DNA of 52,000 bases from Symbiodinium natans (GCA_905221605.1 CAJNDS010000236.1:201501-253500), one strand, 5' to 3'; numbered from the stretch's first letter, positions 11,745-23,295 are shown. Notes: a model not told the origin generated them from the sequence alone. A program made the numbers and translations.

Positions 11745-11835
11745 ACCTTAGCGAAGAATTCCGCAGAATCTCGAAGAATTCCGAAGAAATCGAAGAACCT
11801 CGAAGAAGTTCGAAGAACCTCGAAGAATTCCGAGC
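11745..11835. repeat. short tandem repeat of TCGAAGAAYTCCGAAGAA type
   Basis: Eight or so degenerate units of 12-14 bp, built on CGAAGAA with GAATTC in several. It lies in a longer Lys/Glu-coding frame (11687-12034) that I regard as repeat-driven, not a real gene. Confidence 0.6.
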
Positions 11836-12049
11836 AAAGTCGAGGAAGATAGATGTTTGCGCAGCTTCCATAAACAAGAATATGTCCCAGGGATGCCGAA
11901 AAAAATCGAAGAAACCAAGCAGTTTTTGGAAGAATGTTAGAAGAACTCCCACCTCATTCCGAAGACTTCGAGGGATGTGCAAGAAATTCTTTGAATCCTT
12001 TGAATGCATTGGAAGAGCTTGCAGGATACCTTGAACGCCTGAACCCTAA

Positions 12050-14510
12050 ACTCTCAACATCGCCCAGCAGGGAGGTCTGGGTTTGGGATGGGGCTTCTAC
12101 TCCAGAACCCCCACGCCTCCTGAAAGTGAAACCCTCTCAGTTTACCAACCTCCAAATGACATCGGTCCATTGAAATTTTTTTTGGCGGATATGTGTTCAA
12201 AACTATCGTCTACATCTTACACATTTCTTCGGACATATTCCTGCGAAAATGTGCTGAAACATGTACATTTCTGCCAAACTCTGCTGGGCTTTTTGGGACC
12301 TCCTGAGAAGTACCCCTGCTTAGAAATAACCCCAGCCGCATCAATGAGTATGAAACGTACAAGGGCCGTGACCATCTCGATCGGATGCCACAAAAAAGGT
12401 GCCCAGTGGCAAGACTTGAGCATGTTTTGAAAAAAGGGTTTGCGAAGTCGCTTGGCAGCAGCAAAACCACAGCAAAGACCACAAACTCCAGCAAACGTGC
12501 GGCAGCTGAGGGAAGCACTGGCGGTCACTGGCACGTCCAAAATGCCGCCTATGGATTCGGTGCGCGTGGCCGCCATTGCAACTCTTCGCAGCGTGCTGCG
12601 TGTAGCGCCGACAGATAGTCCAAACTAACAAAACAAAGGTTTGAGGCAACTCGAAATGAGGCCGCGCTTCGCGCAGTATGGATGATGATGTTGACCGAGC
12701 ACGGGGTTGGTGGCTTTGGGGCCAAAGATGCGTGGGAGGCAAAAGTGGTGGTCAAGAACGCCTTCAAAACGAACAGTTGGTTTCGCTCAATTTGCATCGT
12801 GGTTGGAAATGCAAAAATTTGGTTCGCGCGCAGAAAGCACGCAATGCGAGAAGCAGAATTGTGGGCCACAGAAAACCGTTCAGAACGGCAACGCGGCTAG
12901 GTAGCCAGCAAGAGATTCAGATTGACAGCATCATCTTCAAACAGCATCATGGTCAACTATCAGTTACAAGGTTGCAATGGGTCTGAAAAAGATTGGTTCA
13001 TATGGCGACTTTCAACGAAGCTGGCTATGTAGATTTGGCAGACGGATGCCCACCAAGCGAATCCAGGACATTGTAGAAATTTGTAGACATGGAAGAGGAC
13101 ATGACAGGTGCGTGCCGCGAGAATGAACGGATAGCTGAAGGGTTTGTCGCGCTGTGTCGGGCTCGTTCTGGGTGGCTGGGGTCCACTAGACGAGGCAGCG
13201 GCGGGGAACAATGGCCAGTCCTGGCGCTGGACCGTGCCAGAGTCTCCACGCTTTGGCCGCTGCAACGGTTCTTGCACATCAAGCACTTCCGGATACTCCG
13301 GTGTCAAATCGTTGTCTCGTGTTTGAGGAGAGCTTAGGCAGTGTGGCTGTGCGATAAAAGTGGGTCAAAGTGTGACGTGTTGTGTTTATGCAGGAATTCC
13401 TTGCACAGTCTGCCCGCAGTGATCGTGGGTGTCCTGTTGTGTTCTGCCCTGTTTGGTCACGTTTTTGAGCGCCGCCTTCATGTACCTGGTGATATACAAG
13501 TTAGACAAGCAGTAGTTCAGCTTGGGGATTGGTGGTGGTGGTGGATGCGTGCCCTTTTTGTGCCTTGAATGCATCATAATTAGCATCAAAGACAACTCGG
13601 CTACGAAAATGTTGTAGGTGGTCACTTGTCTGATTTGTTTGTGTCCTTCCTGACATAGTTAATAGTGCCTTCACAGCTGCTGCCAATGTGTACAGACTGG
13701 CGTTGCTTGCAAATATCAGACTGCCTGGTAACCCTTGCGTATATGAGGTTGAATTGTTTGTTGTGGGCCGTTCCCATGTCCATAACTATCGAACAATGTG
13801 CGATATACTGCCCCCAAAATACAAAAAAGTGCTTTCATGTCAACAGTCGCGGCAATCCATTTGGACAAAACATTCCGTGTGGCTTGTTCGACTGCACCCA
13901 GTCGCAGAACATCACCACACTGCAGACGGGTGTCCGCAACCCCGTGAGAACCGATGCGGGTGATCACAACTTCCGAAAACCATAAGCTGAATGGCAGGGG
14001 CACGGGAACCAACCTTGTGCGGACAACCTTCACGGTCCCCATACATTGATGGGCGACAGGGACACTGCCCACAACGATGTGGGAAGCAAGAGCGCCGGGC
14101 GCACGGTCAGCGCAGTCTGGTGGCCACTTCCGGCCAGGGCAATCAAGGCATGCGGTTCAAGTGCGGAGGCTGGGAGAAGTCCGTGGGGGTCGCCCAGACA
14201 GAAACCTGTTGATGTTGAATGTGGCTCCTGAGAAGGCCAGGAACCGATTGGAGAGCAAAAACAGAAGAATGCGTGGTGCGAAGGTTCGGGTGCAAGCCTC
14301 CGGCTCAAACTTCGGGTGCAGGCCTGGATGCAAGCCACGGCGCTGTGCACAAAAAGGTTTTATCGCTGTACAAATATGAGGAGCTCAGGGCAGAAGATGA
14401 AGATAGCAGTGAAAATGGTGTCACTTGCAACATGCATCGTATGGCTGCAGGGGCATTCAAACATCTCAACTCAAGCCACCCGACTGTTGACGAATGCCTG
14501 AATGCAATAG
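12050..14510. other. unassigned region with scattered short coding-like stretches
   Basis: Several short open frames look mildly protein-like: 12440-12628 and 12682-12900 on plus, 13716-14072 on minus. None shows a motif I know, and none joins to a neighbour in frame through a plausible splice. They may be exons of a gene I cannot reconstruct or decayed repeats. No element ends were seen. Confidence 0.3.
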
Positions 14511-14514
14511 TGCC

Positions 14515-14639
14515 GAAGCAGCACACGTAGCACCGTGTGTTTGCGACGTCTTGCGACAAAGTTCGAACTATGCAGTGCGGAAGCAGCACACGTAGCATTG
14601 TGTGTCTGCGACGTCTTGCGACAAAGCTTGAACTATGCA
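14515..14639. repeat. 65 bp tandem duplication
   Basis: GAAGCAGCACACGTAGCA begins at 14515 and again at 14580. The two units match over GCGACGTCTTGCGACAAAG and GAACTATGCA with few differences. Confidence 0.85.
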
Positions 14640-14959
14640 AACCAACAAGCGCGCCCCAACATCTAACCTGTCGATACTCGCAAGCTCATCTCGTTGGGAT
14701 GGCATGTATTACATGCCCAGTTATCGTCGAGGCTGCTTGGCATGGGCGCCCTGAAGCGCGCATGAACAGCTGACCGGGCAGGCAGGCACGACGCTGAGAT
14801 CATGGACGAGGACATGCTGCCCCGGCCTTTCTACAGACGCGGGCTGCAGCACGCTCGACCGCAACACCGCGGGGGTGCCGGACCGAGAGCATGCTACCTT
14901 TAGACAACCATGCTAAAAATTTGATTTCGTCGGAAACTCAGTCCTTTTTCATTCCGTTG

Positions 14960-15545
14960 TGGCCAGTCTGCCTCTCATCCTTACGTCTGTCGGGGTGAGC
15001 GGTGATTGGCGCAGGCGTGGATGTAAGGCTGCCGAAAACCACGAGGAGAAAGCAGGGCTTGCCGTGCCAGACGAGTGCCGGTCATCGCAAATGCCGCCTC
15101 TCTCCAAGGTCGCGGTTAACACCACGCTAGCCTTGCCCTGCACATCCTCAGCTAAGCCATGGCGCGTAGGTGGCACCACAGCTGGAATGCGCGATGCCCG
15201 GCGAAGCCAAGACGACGTTGCCACGTTGTTTGGAGGATTAAAGCCGGTAGCCGTTGGAGGGCTGCGGCGGCATGGATCATCCGCTCGCTCGCCCGATCTC
15301 GCCCGCTGGGCGCACTGTGTGCTCGGGCTATGCGCCCACCATCCCCCACGTGCGCTCAGGTTGCCTGTTTTATTCGCTTTCGCACTCTGCGGGGTCAGCA
15401 CTCCTTTCCTTGGCAGCGGCCAGGTCCTTTGCAGCCAGTGTTGTTGCTTTGCCCCTGGCCGTCCCGCCAAACTTCGATGGGGAGACACAACTCCTGAGTA
15501 ACATCTTTGCCGATGCTTCTGAGGCCCCACGCTCGCTAGCCGGCT
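14960..15545 (+). pseudogene. decayed C-terminal part of a LINE-like retroelement polyprotein
   Basis: Frame-shifted plus-strand pieces match the tail seen more completely at 18544-19140. KVAVNTTLALP with TTAGMRDARR (about 15100-15210) corresponds to VAVDTTLVSP with TAGAALQTARR there. RSLAAARSFAASVVALP-like text (about 15400-15470) follows, then NIFADASEAPRSLAG. Stops and shifts between the pieces show it is dead. Long minus-strand frames over the same bases are shadows. Confidence 0.5.
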
Positions 15546-16280
15546 GGCGGGAGTTGTGTGCCTGCTCCCCACACTGCCTGCCTTCCTCGCATGTGGGCAT
15601 GTGCGAAAAAGTGTGCGCAATAGCAAAAATCCGAGAACAATCGAGAACATATTTTTCGTCCCCGGGCCGTTTTGTCGACGAGTTGCGCTGCTTCAGGACT
15701 CCACCAAGCCCATTAGCGATGACCTTATGGCGGTGGTTTTAGACACGCGCAGGTTGTATGATGAGGTTGTTCACCAGCACGTTGTATTCAACCGTGGCAT
15801 ACCAACATCCAAGTTCACCATGTGCATCTCGGCAAGACACGTGCTTGGAACAGCGGGGGGAAGGAGCCTGGGCGGCTGGGGCTAACGCAGGCTGCACAGG
15901 AGATTGGACGCTCCCGTGGCGAAGCAGGGGGTGGTTGTCCTGGGAGGCTCGAGCTCACCCAACCTTCGCAGCGCACGCAAAGGCTCAACACCCGGGCCAA
16001 GAGGATGCACGGCCGAAATGATCCGCCTCGTTCTCGATGAAGAGGCCGCGCTTGCGCTTGCGGATGTTGCGACCTTCCTTGCGTTGAGTCTTGGCTTGCA
16101 GGAGCGCCTCCGCTCCTCCGCTCCTGTCCGTGTGGAAAGTGCATACTGGTATGGGTGGCAGGCACATCAAGCGGCGAGAATTGTTGAGCCAAGGTAGGGG
16201 CCACAAGTCTTCGCAGCGGAGCCCGTGGGTGCCCCCAGAAGGCTTGTTCGTTCCAAGGCAATTGCAGCGGCGATGGGCGC
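15546..16280. other. region without a recognised gene
   Basis: A plus-strand frame (15904-16197) has some Ala/Leu-rich helical character, but nothing identifiable. The stretch lies between two retroelement fragments and is probably more decayed mobile DNA. Confidence 0.25.
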
Positions 16281-16289
16281 AGACTCTTA

Positions 16290-16882
16290 CACACACGGCG
16301 GCCGGCCCGAGCAACTGGCGGTCAAGGAGAACCCTCTGCTTGGTGAGCAGAGCCTCGGGGAATGCAGCAGTGAACACCGGCTTTCCCAAAGGTACTCCAC
16401 AAGTGCCACAAAAGCACGTCGGGCTGAATCCAAAGCCCGATTGCCGACACTAACATCATCAAACGTCGCGATCGGGAGCGAGCGAATGCGCACCATCAGG
16501 GTGGACCCTGGCGCTGTTCTAGATGCGGGTCTAATCAGGGCCGCTGCAGTGGGTAAAGTTGGAGCACGCGGTGTGGTGGAGCCAGAATGCATGTGTCGTC
16601 CAGGAAGGCCACGGCTTGCTCGTTAGGGCGGAGGTCCACATGCAAGTCGCGGACGGTGTTGGGCCGAGAATCGCCAGCTCCACACAGGATTCCGCAATGC
16701 TTTATTCCAAAGCTATGTTTGCCTTCCATGCTGTATGGCCCTCCTGTTTGATTCAGCGCAGCCGACAGAGAAGGAGGACCTGGCAGTTCTTCCTTAACCC
16801 CGGCAATGGGACGATAGGATGGTGATGTCCTCGGCGGCGGACAGGACGGTCAAGGACCGAGCAATCCTGGGCAGAACGCGGC
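16290..16882 (-). pseudogene. fragment of LINE-like reverse transcriptase, minus strand
   Basis: On minus, the frame ending at 16535 contains EQAVAFLDDTCILAPPHRV. This is a variant of the RT catalytic block (usually YLDD or FADD) followed by the helix typical of these elements. Neighbouring pieces in other frames continue the RT. It starts in a 122 bp segment (16761-16882) repeated in inverse at 17339-17460, so this and the plus-strand copy diverge from each other. It is non-functional because of frameshifts and stops. Confidence 0.5.
16761..16882. repeat. inverted repeat, left arm
   Basis: The left arm runs from GCCGACAGAGAAGGAGGACC to GGGCAGAACGCGGC. It is about 90% identical by eye to the reverse complement of 17339-17460. 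The arms are 456 bp apart and lie at the heads of two divergent retroelement fragments. Confidence 0.8.
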
Positions 16883-17338
16883 CCGGCCTGTGACAGCAGC
16901 AGCGCGCGAGGGGCGGGTGACAAATCAGGTGCGTCTCGAGCGCACACTCATCACAGGTGTTGCCACCCCCGCAAGAAACCGACCTGCGCGTTGTGGCCAG
17001 CCGAGGGCGTAGAGCGCCGGGGCAGGGCATCGCCCTGTTCGCATCTCTCGCCTTGTCGTCTGGCGTTTCGCTGGCTTCCTGCGTCCCGCCAATAATACGT
17101 GGACTGCTGCCCATACCATACGCGCACGCAGGGCAGGAGCGCCAGAGCGACCTCCGATAGTTAGCGACCCACACCACCGTCGAGAGTACAGCATGGCCTG
17201 GAAACCTGCAGCCTGCAAGGACGCGGTGGCATCCGTTTAGGTGGTTACGGTGCGAGGCACACGGCCCGGGGCCCTCCAAAAACGCGTGAGGGCCAGCACC
17301 TTTAACTTTAACCATGAGCCGCATCTCATGTTTACGCC

Positions 17339-17460
17339 GCCGCGTTCTGCCCAGGACTGCTCGGTCCTTGACCGTCCTGCCCGCCACCGAGGACATCACC
17401 ATCCTATCGTCCCACTGCCAGGGTCAAGAAAAAACTGCCAGGTCCTCTTTCTCTGTCGGC
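17339..17460. repeat. inverted repeat, right arm
   Basis: Reverse-complement partner of 16761-16882. The spacer 16883-17338 is not itself symmetrical. Confidence 0.8.
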
Positions 17461-19140
17461 GAGCTTGGCCCACGCACCTGCCCTTGTCGAGGGGCGCTCG
17501 AGAATACGGCAACCACCGTGCTGCTCGTGCCATATTCAGAGTGCTCGCTTCGAGCATGCAGTTCCGATTCAGCGAGCCAAGAAACCGTAGCTCGGGTTGG
17601 ACGCAACGTGCCCTTCCTGGGACAGCAGACCACGCCCTAGCACTGCACCGGCGCTTGGAGCACCTCCTCCGGTACCACGCCCGCCTCAAACTAAATGCTG
17701 CCAAAACCAGGGTCTGGAATGCTGCTGGCACCTTGCCACCGGGCGTGCTTGCTCTCGCCCCGGACTCTCCAGTTTGGGTTGGCGACCTCTCGCTCCCCCC
17801 GGCGCAGCGCGGTCTTGTCGCACTCGGTGTCCCATTCGGTACCCGAGTTTGTCGATGCCCACTTGCGTGATGTCGTGGCGCGACAGGGCGGGCTGCTGGA
17901 CGCCCTCCCACAGCTCCAGGAATCCTAGGTTGCGTGGCTGCTGCTCTCTTGCTGTGCTGCAGTATGCCATCCGGACCCTGCCGCTCGATGACGCGCGGGG
18001 ATATGCAGCAAGCCATGACGCTGCAGTCCTCGGCTGCCTCCAGTCACTCTTGTATGCTGACGCCGGGACTGCCTTGCCAGAGACCGCGCAGGCCCGTGCG
18101 CAGCTTGCTTTGCGGCATGGTGGTTTGGGTCTGCGGAGTGCCGCCAGGCACGCGCCTGCGGCCTACTGGGCCTACTGGGCCTCCTGGGCCGACTCGCTGC
18201 GAGCCATTTCTCGGCGTGATGCCGCCCATGCTCATGAGCTCATTGCCGCCCTTGAAGCCGACTGCACGGCCCCCCCTGCCCTCTGCCATCCTCTGCCTGC
18301 CCTCGAAACCTTGCGCCTTGCCCGCTCATCCCTGCAGGCCATCGGGTTCGAGCCTCCTGACTGGGCCCAGCTGCTTCAAGGTGAAGCTCCGTCCCAGCCC
18401 GATGAGGACGGAGCCCCGCTTCCCAGGCAGTCGATGACTTCGCTCACCGTGCCCACGTACGCGAAGCATATTCGGCCTCCGCTGCCCTGCTGCTCTCGCA
18501 AGCCGGTCCGCATGCTGCGCGAGTTTTCGTCGCCTGCCCCACCTTGCCTGAGTTTGCCTTGGCATCGCCGCTTTTTCGCGTGCTCCTCTTGCGCAGGCTC
18601 CGCCTCCCGCTGCCCCTCACGGCTGCCAGATGCCGATGCCAAGCAAGACAAGACCCTTTTGGCGATCACCGCGCTGCGTGTCCGCGCTCAGGCGTCTTGC
18701 GCGCACGTGCTGGCCCGCTGGAGCGAGCGGCCGCCCGGGTCTGCAGAGAAGCCCTCAACGTCCTCGTCCGAGATCTCAATCTCGACCCCGTCCGTCAGGA
18801 TGACAGGCGCATTGGGGTGATCGCCAACGGCCTGCCTCTGTGGGGGGGTGCCCAGGTCGCGGTTGACACCACCCTGGTCTCTCCCCTCACCGCCGCTGGT
18901 GCCCCGCGCAGGGTCAGGGGCCAAACTGCTGGTGCAGCCCTCCAGACAGCCAGGCGGGCCAAGGAGCGCACCTACTACCCAAAGCTCTGCCGTGCCCACC
19001 GCTGCAGGCTCACCGTTATTGCGCTTGAAGTTGGAGGGCGCTAGAGCAATGAGGCCGCTAACTTCGTCCGCTTGCTTGCTCGCTGCCGGGCGCGGGCCGT
19101 CCCTGCCACCTGCCGGGCCGCAGCCACCTCTGCCTTCACG
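17339..19140 (+). pseudogene. LINE-like retroelement: RT thumb and C-terminal domain, frameshifted
   Basis: Homologous text continues through at least three frames. RRLEHLLRYHARLKLNAAKT and GVLALAPDSPVWVGDLSLPP lie at about 17655-17830, then VDAHLRDVVARQGGLLDALP at 17850-17920. AVLQYAIRTLPLDD and LALRHGGLGLRSA follow at 17955-18150. After another shift, DPFGDHRAACPRSGVL, RVCREALNVLVRDLNLDPV and GLPLWGGAQVAVDTTL lie at 18650-18870. The domain with CRC...DHRAACPRSG resembles the terminal zinc-finger/RNase-H-like tail of the abundant Symbiodiniaceae retro-ORFs. The RT catalytic block itself is missing here. At least three frameshifts make it a pseudogene. Confidence 0.7.
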
Positions 19141-19517
19141 CTGCGTTGGTCGTCCCTCATCTCCTTCGCAGCTGCGTCACGACGATATGGCAAGAAAAAA
19201 CCAGCAACCCAGAAAAAGAACTAACAGTCCAGGCACAGCGCATGGATTTGGATCGGTTCGGAGACATCAAACATTCAACATGCCGATCGGACGCCAAGGG
19301 CGACAAAACCGAGGCTGGTTTTAAAAGCTCGCTGATCGACGGTGTCGCTGCGAAAAGAGCCGATGTAAATATTCGGCCACCCGACATCGGAGAACAGGAG
19401 TGCATTGTATGCCGCTTCTGCCAGCTCTTCCCCAGCTCAAGCCCCGAGCAGAAGCAACACCAACCCGAACACGCTGGTTATCCAGTTCGTCACTGCTCTG
19501 GTTCCACCGCTTGCATG

Positions 19518-19628
19518 CCAGCAGCAGAAAAGTCAGCAGCAGAAAAGTACGCTGCTTATCGCACACGACATACTGATATTACGGCAATAGAAACGAAAAC
19601 GGATATTACGGCGATAGAAACGAAAGCG
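19518..19628. repeat. two short tandem duplications
   Basis: CAGCAGCAGAAAAGT is doubled at 19518-19549. A 27 bp unit GATATTACGGCAATAGAAAC plus GAAAAC is doubled at 19575-19628. Both are small local duplications. Confidence 0.7.
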
Positions 19629-19849
19629 CTTGATAAGTTCAAATGTTTTTTTATGCTTGGAAGTTTATAAGCATGTGAATAACACGAACATACAAGCATT
19701 TTTGTTTTCCCCTCGCACCTTTTTCTGCTGGTCAAGGCGGTCCCAATGCAGCGCAACGGCACTCGCAAGCCTTCACGGGAGGCGGCTGGCAATGGGGGGA
19801 CGGATGGGGAATCGACGAGGGCCTCGCTGAGGAGCGGGGGGTCCCCATC

Positions 19850-20397
19850 AACGTTGGCAGTGCCACCGAGCGGGAACGACAGAAGATGACAGAAGACTGG
19901 CGGCGAAAGTCCGACAGCGGTGTGTTGCGGAGCAGCTGCCGTAAAAATTTGTTTCCAACCTCTACGACCTGATTGGTTTCCCGTAAGCAATGGCTGCGTG
20001 ATCGAGGGGGTATGTTGAGCTCCTGGACATCAGCTGCGGGACAGAATGGCAACATGTTGGTGGATGAGCGGATGCTTAAAAGTGGCCTGCTGCGAGCGTT
20101 GCCTTTTCGTGCCCAAGTCTGTCGTGAGCAGGGGGTACGCTTCGTGCCGTTGGTTGTGGAAACCACGGGTGCGTGGGAGCCTCAGGCGGCAAAGGTGCTG
20201 GTGCATGTGGCAAGGGCGGCCGCTGTGCGAGAAGGATCGGACCCGTCAACCCTTCATGCAGAGCTCACGCAGGACCTGTGCGCCACCGTCCGGTCTTTTC
20301 GGGCCCGAGCGGCCCTGCGAAGGCGGGCTGAGCTCGCTACCGAGGCTTCCGGGGCCGCTGCACGCCTTGCTGCTGCGGCCCTCATGGCTGGATGAGA
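19850..20397 (+). pseudogene. terminal segment of a retroelement-like ORF
   Basis: A 140-codon frame (19973-20395) contains REQGVRFVPLVVETTGAWEP and HVARAAAVREG, then SFRARAALRRRAELATEA. This pattern of an F-V-P-L-V-V-E strand, a helical Ala/Arg stretch and an ARAALRR tail is what I associate with the last ~120 residues of dinoflagellate LINE-like polyproteins. It follows the fragment ending near 19140 and may be its displaced 3' end. This identification is memory-based and moderate. Confidence 0.4.
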
Positions 20398-20439
20398 AGT
20401 GCTGGTTGGAAGACCCCGATGCTTTCTGAGTTGGCCACC

Positions 20440-21110
20440 GAGTTCTCTCCCGGTCAATGGGCTGCACGGGGCAGACACCACACGTGGCCTTTAGCCATGT
20501 TATGCTCCTGCAGGGCTGTTTTGAGCGGCTGTTGCACGCTCTGTGATGCGCGCGCCGGCGGGCAAGTGTTCTCGCCCAGCCCTTGCTTTTGTACCTTCTC
20601 CATTGTCCAGTCGGCTGCCAAGTTGTCCTTGCTTCTTGGGTTGGCCTTAAGTCTTGCGCCGCCCTCAGACGTAGTGGCTGGTGTGTCCTTTCTATTTTCC
20701 TTCACCCTCGTCGTTCCACAAGCGACGCGCGGGATGTTGGGTCTGGCTTCTTGCGCTTTCGTGTTTTTGTGTCCCTCGTTGCGGGTAAACAGGGCTTACG
20801 GGCCTGGGCTGAATTGTGCGAGGAGCCCGTAGGATGAAGGATTTTGAATGCGCATCAATCTCAAGAAGTCATCGCAATTGCTCATATCGACATGGAATAG
20901 GTGAGTTTTTCATCCCTTTCTTCCTGCAGGAATGCCCGGCGAAAAATAACAATTCGTACTCATGCCTTTCCAAACCGATGTATCACAACTCTCCTGCCTC
21001 CTTCACACTGCGCACAGGCGCTTGCCAGCCTGGAGCTGGATCGAAAGCTCGACCGTGCTTACGCAGCAGGGCCGAGCGGCCTGCCGCACAGTGGCAGGTG
21101 ATGCCGCGTG
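20440..21110. other. stretch without a recognised gene, up to the LINE
   Basis: No frame shows a known motif. A canonical-looking 5' splice sequence (ATAGGTGAGTT near 20899) and a following TTTCTTCCTGCAG (about 20921) could mark a short intron of an unrecognised transcript. Confidence 0.25.
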
Positions 21111-21149
21111 CAAGTTTGCACCCGGCGCCCAGTCGGCTCAGTATTCACA

Positions 21150-22535
21150 ATGTTGGCTAAGAAAGGAGACAGGTCCAACGTGCAAAATTGGAGGCCTGTT
21201 GCTTCGCTGAAGATGATTTACAAAGTGCTGTCCAAATTGGTGCATAGACGATTGCAACCCCTTTTGGACAAAGAGCAATCAGTTGAGCAAATGGGATTTC
21301 GACCCGGCTCTGGCGTTGCGTTATGTGTATTTGACAGTGTATGTGCAAAGGCGATCGAATTCGACTGCGATGTTTGGTTTGCCAGCATTGATTTACGAAA
21401 AGCTTTCGACCAAATCCATCATGAAAGCTTATTCAAGGCATTGCAAGAGCAAGGAGTTCCCACAGAGTACATCGCTTTGTTGAGGACTTTGTATTATCAA
21501 CAAACTGGATCTGTCGCTGATAGCCGTGCTTTTCCAATTCGACGCGGAGTGAAGCAAGGTGATGTCATCAGTCCTATTTTGTTCAATGCTGGGCTAGAAC
21601 ACGCAATCAGGATGTGGAAGGCACATTTGTTTGACCATGGCATCGACATCGGCTCTACCGCGAATTTGACTAATGTGCGTTTCGCCGACGATTTAATGAT
21701 TTATGCCAAGTCGTGGCGTGAGCTTGTTATCATGCTGGAGTCATTGGAGGCTGACTTGGCGTCAGTTGGCTTATCGTTGAATGCAGCGAAAACTCGAATT
21801 TTCACAACAACCATTTCGCCAGAGGTTGCTTACATTGACGTTGGCGGTGAAATGATCCAGGTTTTGGGTGACGGAGAGACACATATGTACCTTGGACGGA
21901 AAATTTGTGGCGACCTTCGACGCCAATCAAGAACAGAGCTGGCGCATCGTATCAGTGCAGCGTGGGGAAAGTTCAATAAGCTGAGATTCATATTCGTGAA
22001 CAAGCACCTGTCAATCAAAGGCAGATTGAAGCTTTTCAACGCCGTGGTCACTCCTACGGCACTGTTCGGACTTTCTACATTGGCACTGACGGCGCGACAG
22101 CTGGAACAGCTTGACATATGCCAGCGAAAGATGTTTCGAAGCATTGTTGGATGGAGTCGCGACGCAGATGCAACTTGGGAAGAGACGATGCGATGCATGA
22201 ATGCCCGGGTATCGTCTGCTCTCAGGCAACATCCTGTGCCTTCGTGGTCCAGTGTTCATCGTGCTAACCAGCACAGGTTCGTAATGAACCTGACTGCGAA
22301 GAATGCTTGGCCATTATGCGCTGCAACCTGGAGTCCGTCAACCCAACACAATTTCAATAGTGTGCCGAGACGACGACCTGGTCGCCCCCCCAAGCGATGG
22401 GATGATGAGTTGAACAAGTTTGTAATGTCACAGTTCCCTGGATGTAGTTCGTGGTCTGATGTAGCTCATCTGCCAAGATGGCCGTCAACAAGACATGATT
22501 TTGTACAGTTTGACACGGCCTCGCACATTAATTAG
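21150..22535 (+). CDS. LINE-type reverse transcriptase (5'-truncated non-LTR retrotransposon)
   Basis: An intact frame of about 460 codons ends at 22535. RT blocks are in order: KKGDRSNVQNWRPVASL (about 21158-21210), FRPGSG, ASIDLRKAFDQIHHESL (about 21385), RRGVKQGDVISPILFNAGLE (about 21540-21600), the catalytic VRFADDLMIYA (about 21680) and LSLNAAKTRIF (about 21775). A C-terminal region follows with RQLEQLDICQRKMFRSIVGW (about 22095) and RRRPGRPPKRWDDEL (about 22370). The fingers-to-palm and thumb parts are there. The N-terminal apurinic endonuclease expected in most LINEs is absent, consistent with the 5' truncation usual for these elements. The first ATG is at 21150, but the frame is open from before it. 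Codon use is AT-richer than in the 17-19 kb elements, so it is a different family. Confidence 0.9.
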   Translation: MLAKKGDRSNVQNWRPVASLKMIYKVLSKLVHRRLQPLLDKEQSVEQMGFRPGSGVALCVFDSVCAKAIEFDCDVWFASIDLRKAFDQIHHESLFKALQEQGVPTEYIALLRTLYYQQTGSVADSRAFPIRRGVKQGDVISPILFNAGLEHAIRMWKAHLFDHGIDIGSTANLTNVRFADDLMIYAKSWRELVIMLESLEADLASVGLSLNAAKTRIFTTTISPEVAYIDVGGEMIQVLGDGETHMYLGRKICGDLRRQSRTELAHRISAAWGKFNKLRFIFVNKHLSIKGRLKLFNAVVTPTALFGLSTLALTARQLEQLDICQRKMFRSIVGWSRDADATWEETMRCMNARVSSALRQHPVPSWSSVHRANQHRFVMNLTAKNAWPLCAATWSPSTQHNFNSVPRRRPGRPPKRWDDELNKFVMSQFPGCSSWSDVAHLPRWPSTRHDFVQFDTASHIN

Positions 22536-22597
22536 CTCGTAACACCCACCGTTGTCCCTTGTCCTGAAAGGACCGTAGTCTTCGTGACTCGAACGGG

Positions 22598-22632
22598 CAA
22601 AGTGCAAAGTGCAAAGTGCAAAGTGCAAAGTG
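22598..22632. repeat. heptamer tail (GCAAAGT)n behind the LINE
   Basis: Five tandem copies of a 7 bp unit (GCAAAGT) start 63 bp after the RT stop codon. Some non-LTR families end in short tandem repeats instead of poly(A), so this may be the 3' end of the LINE. Confidence 0.6.
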
Positions 22633-22639
22633 CCCAGTC

Positions 22640-23250
22640 GGCTCCCTCTACGGTGAGCTTTCCGTAGGTCGTCGGCCTTCCGGCCAGTAGGCGTTTGGGA
22701 CGGCGGATTCGGCGGCAAAAGGTGCGCGGAAAAAAAAATTTGGTCCCGATCGGAGCTTCACGAACAAAACAAAACAACAAGAGAAAACAAAGTAGTCGAT
22801 TGAATCGATGGGTTATGAAGATCTGGAGAATGTGCTATAATGCTGTTGGTTTGGGAACTTATTGTTCTTGTCATGCCCATGTGTCACAGCACACGAGACC
22901 TTGACGATTGTCCAGGCTTTACGAGACGCTGTTCCAGAAGGAAGTCAGTTGAGACGCATGGGCACGAACAATCAGGCAATCAAACATTGCGCTGACAACT
23001 ACAACAAACCATGTGCGAACTTTCAACGCATCAGAGGTGGTATAGTTTTTCAACTGATGGTGTTGAGCAAACATAACATTGAAGGCTGTTCCTGGGAGAG
23101 TTGTATGACTTGTGCACAGGGTTGCGAGATTTGTGTCATTATTTTCGGTAAGGAGGTGGGACGAAAGCCGTTGAAAAATATTGGATTTTCTTTTTGCGGG
23201 CCCCCCTATCGCACTTGCAGTTCAGCATGCTTTACCGTCGTATGTTGTGC
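22640..23250. other. spacer between the LINE and the reductase gene
   Basis: A 201-codon frame (22862-23467) overlaps the first two reductase exons in another frame and shows no motif; I treat it as chance. The rest is unassigned. It should contain the promoter of the downstream gene, but dinoflagellate promoters have no motif I can place here. Confidence 0.3.
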
Positions 23251-23256
23251 TTGCAG
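23251..23256 (+). promoter_or_regulatory. candidate trans-splice (spliced-leader) acceptor of the reductase mRNA
   Basis: TTGCAG lies 39 bp upstream of the start codon at 23296, inside a moderately pyrimidine-rich stretch. Dinoflagellate mRNAs receive a 22-nt leader at such an AG. Other AGs nearby cannot be excluded. Confidence 0.35.
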
Positions 23257-23295
23257 CTTCTTGGCTCTCGTGTATAGAACGTGCATGGCTGCACC

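Noticed and set aside
14949-15650. 233-codon minus-strand ORF
   Set aside because: Plus-strand homology to the retroelement tail explains the DNA; the minus frame is its shadow in GC-rich sequence.
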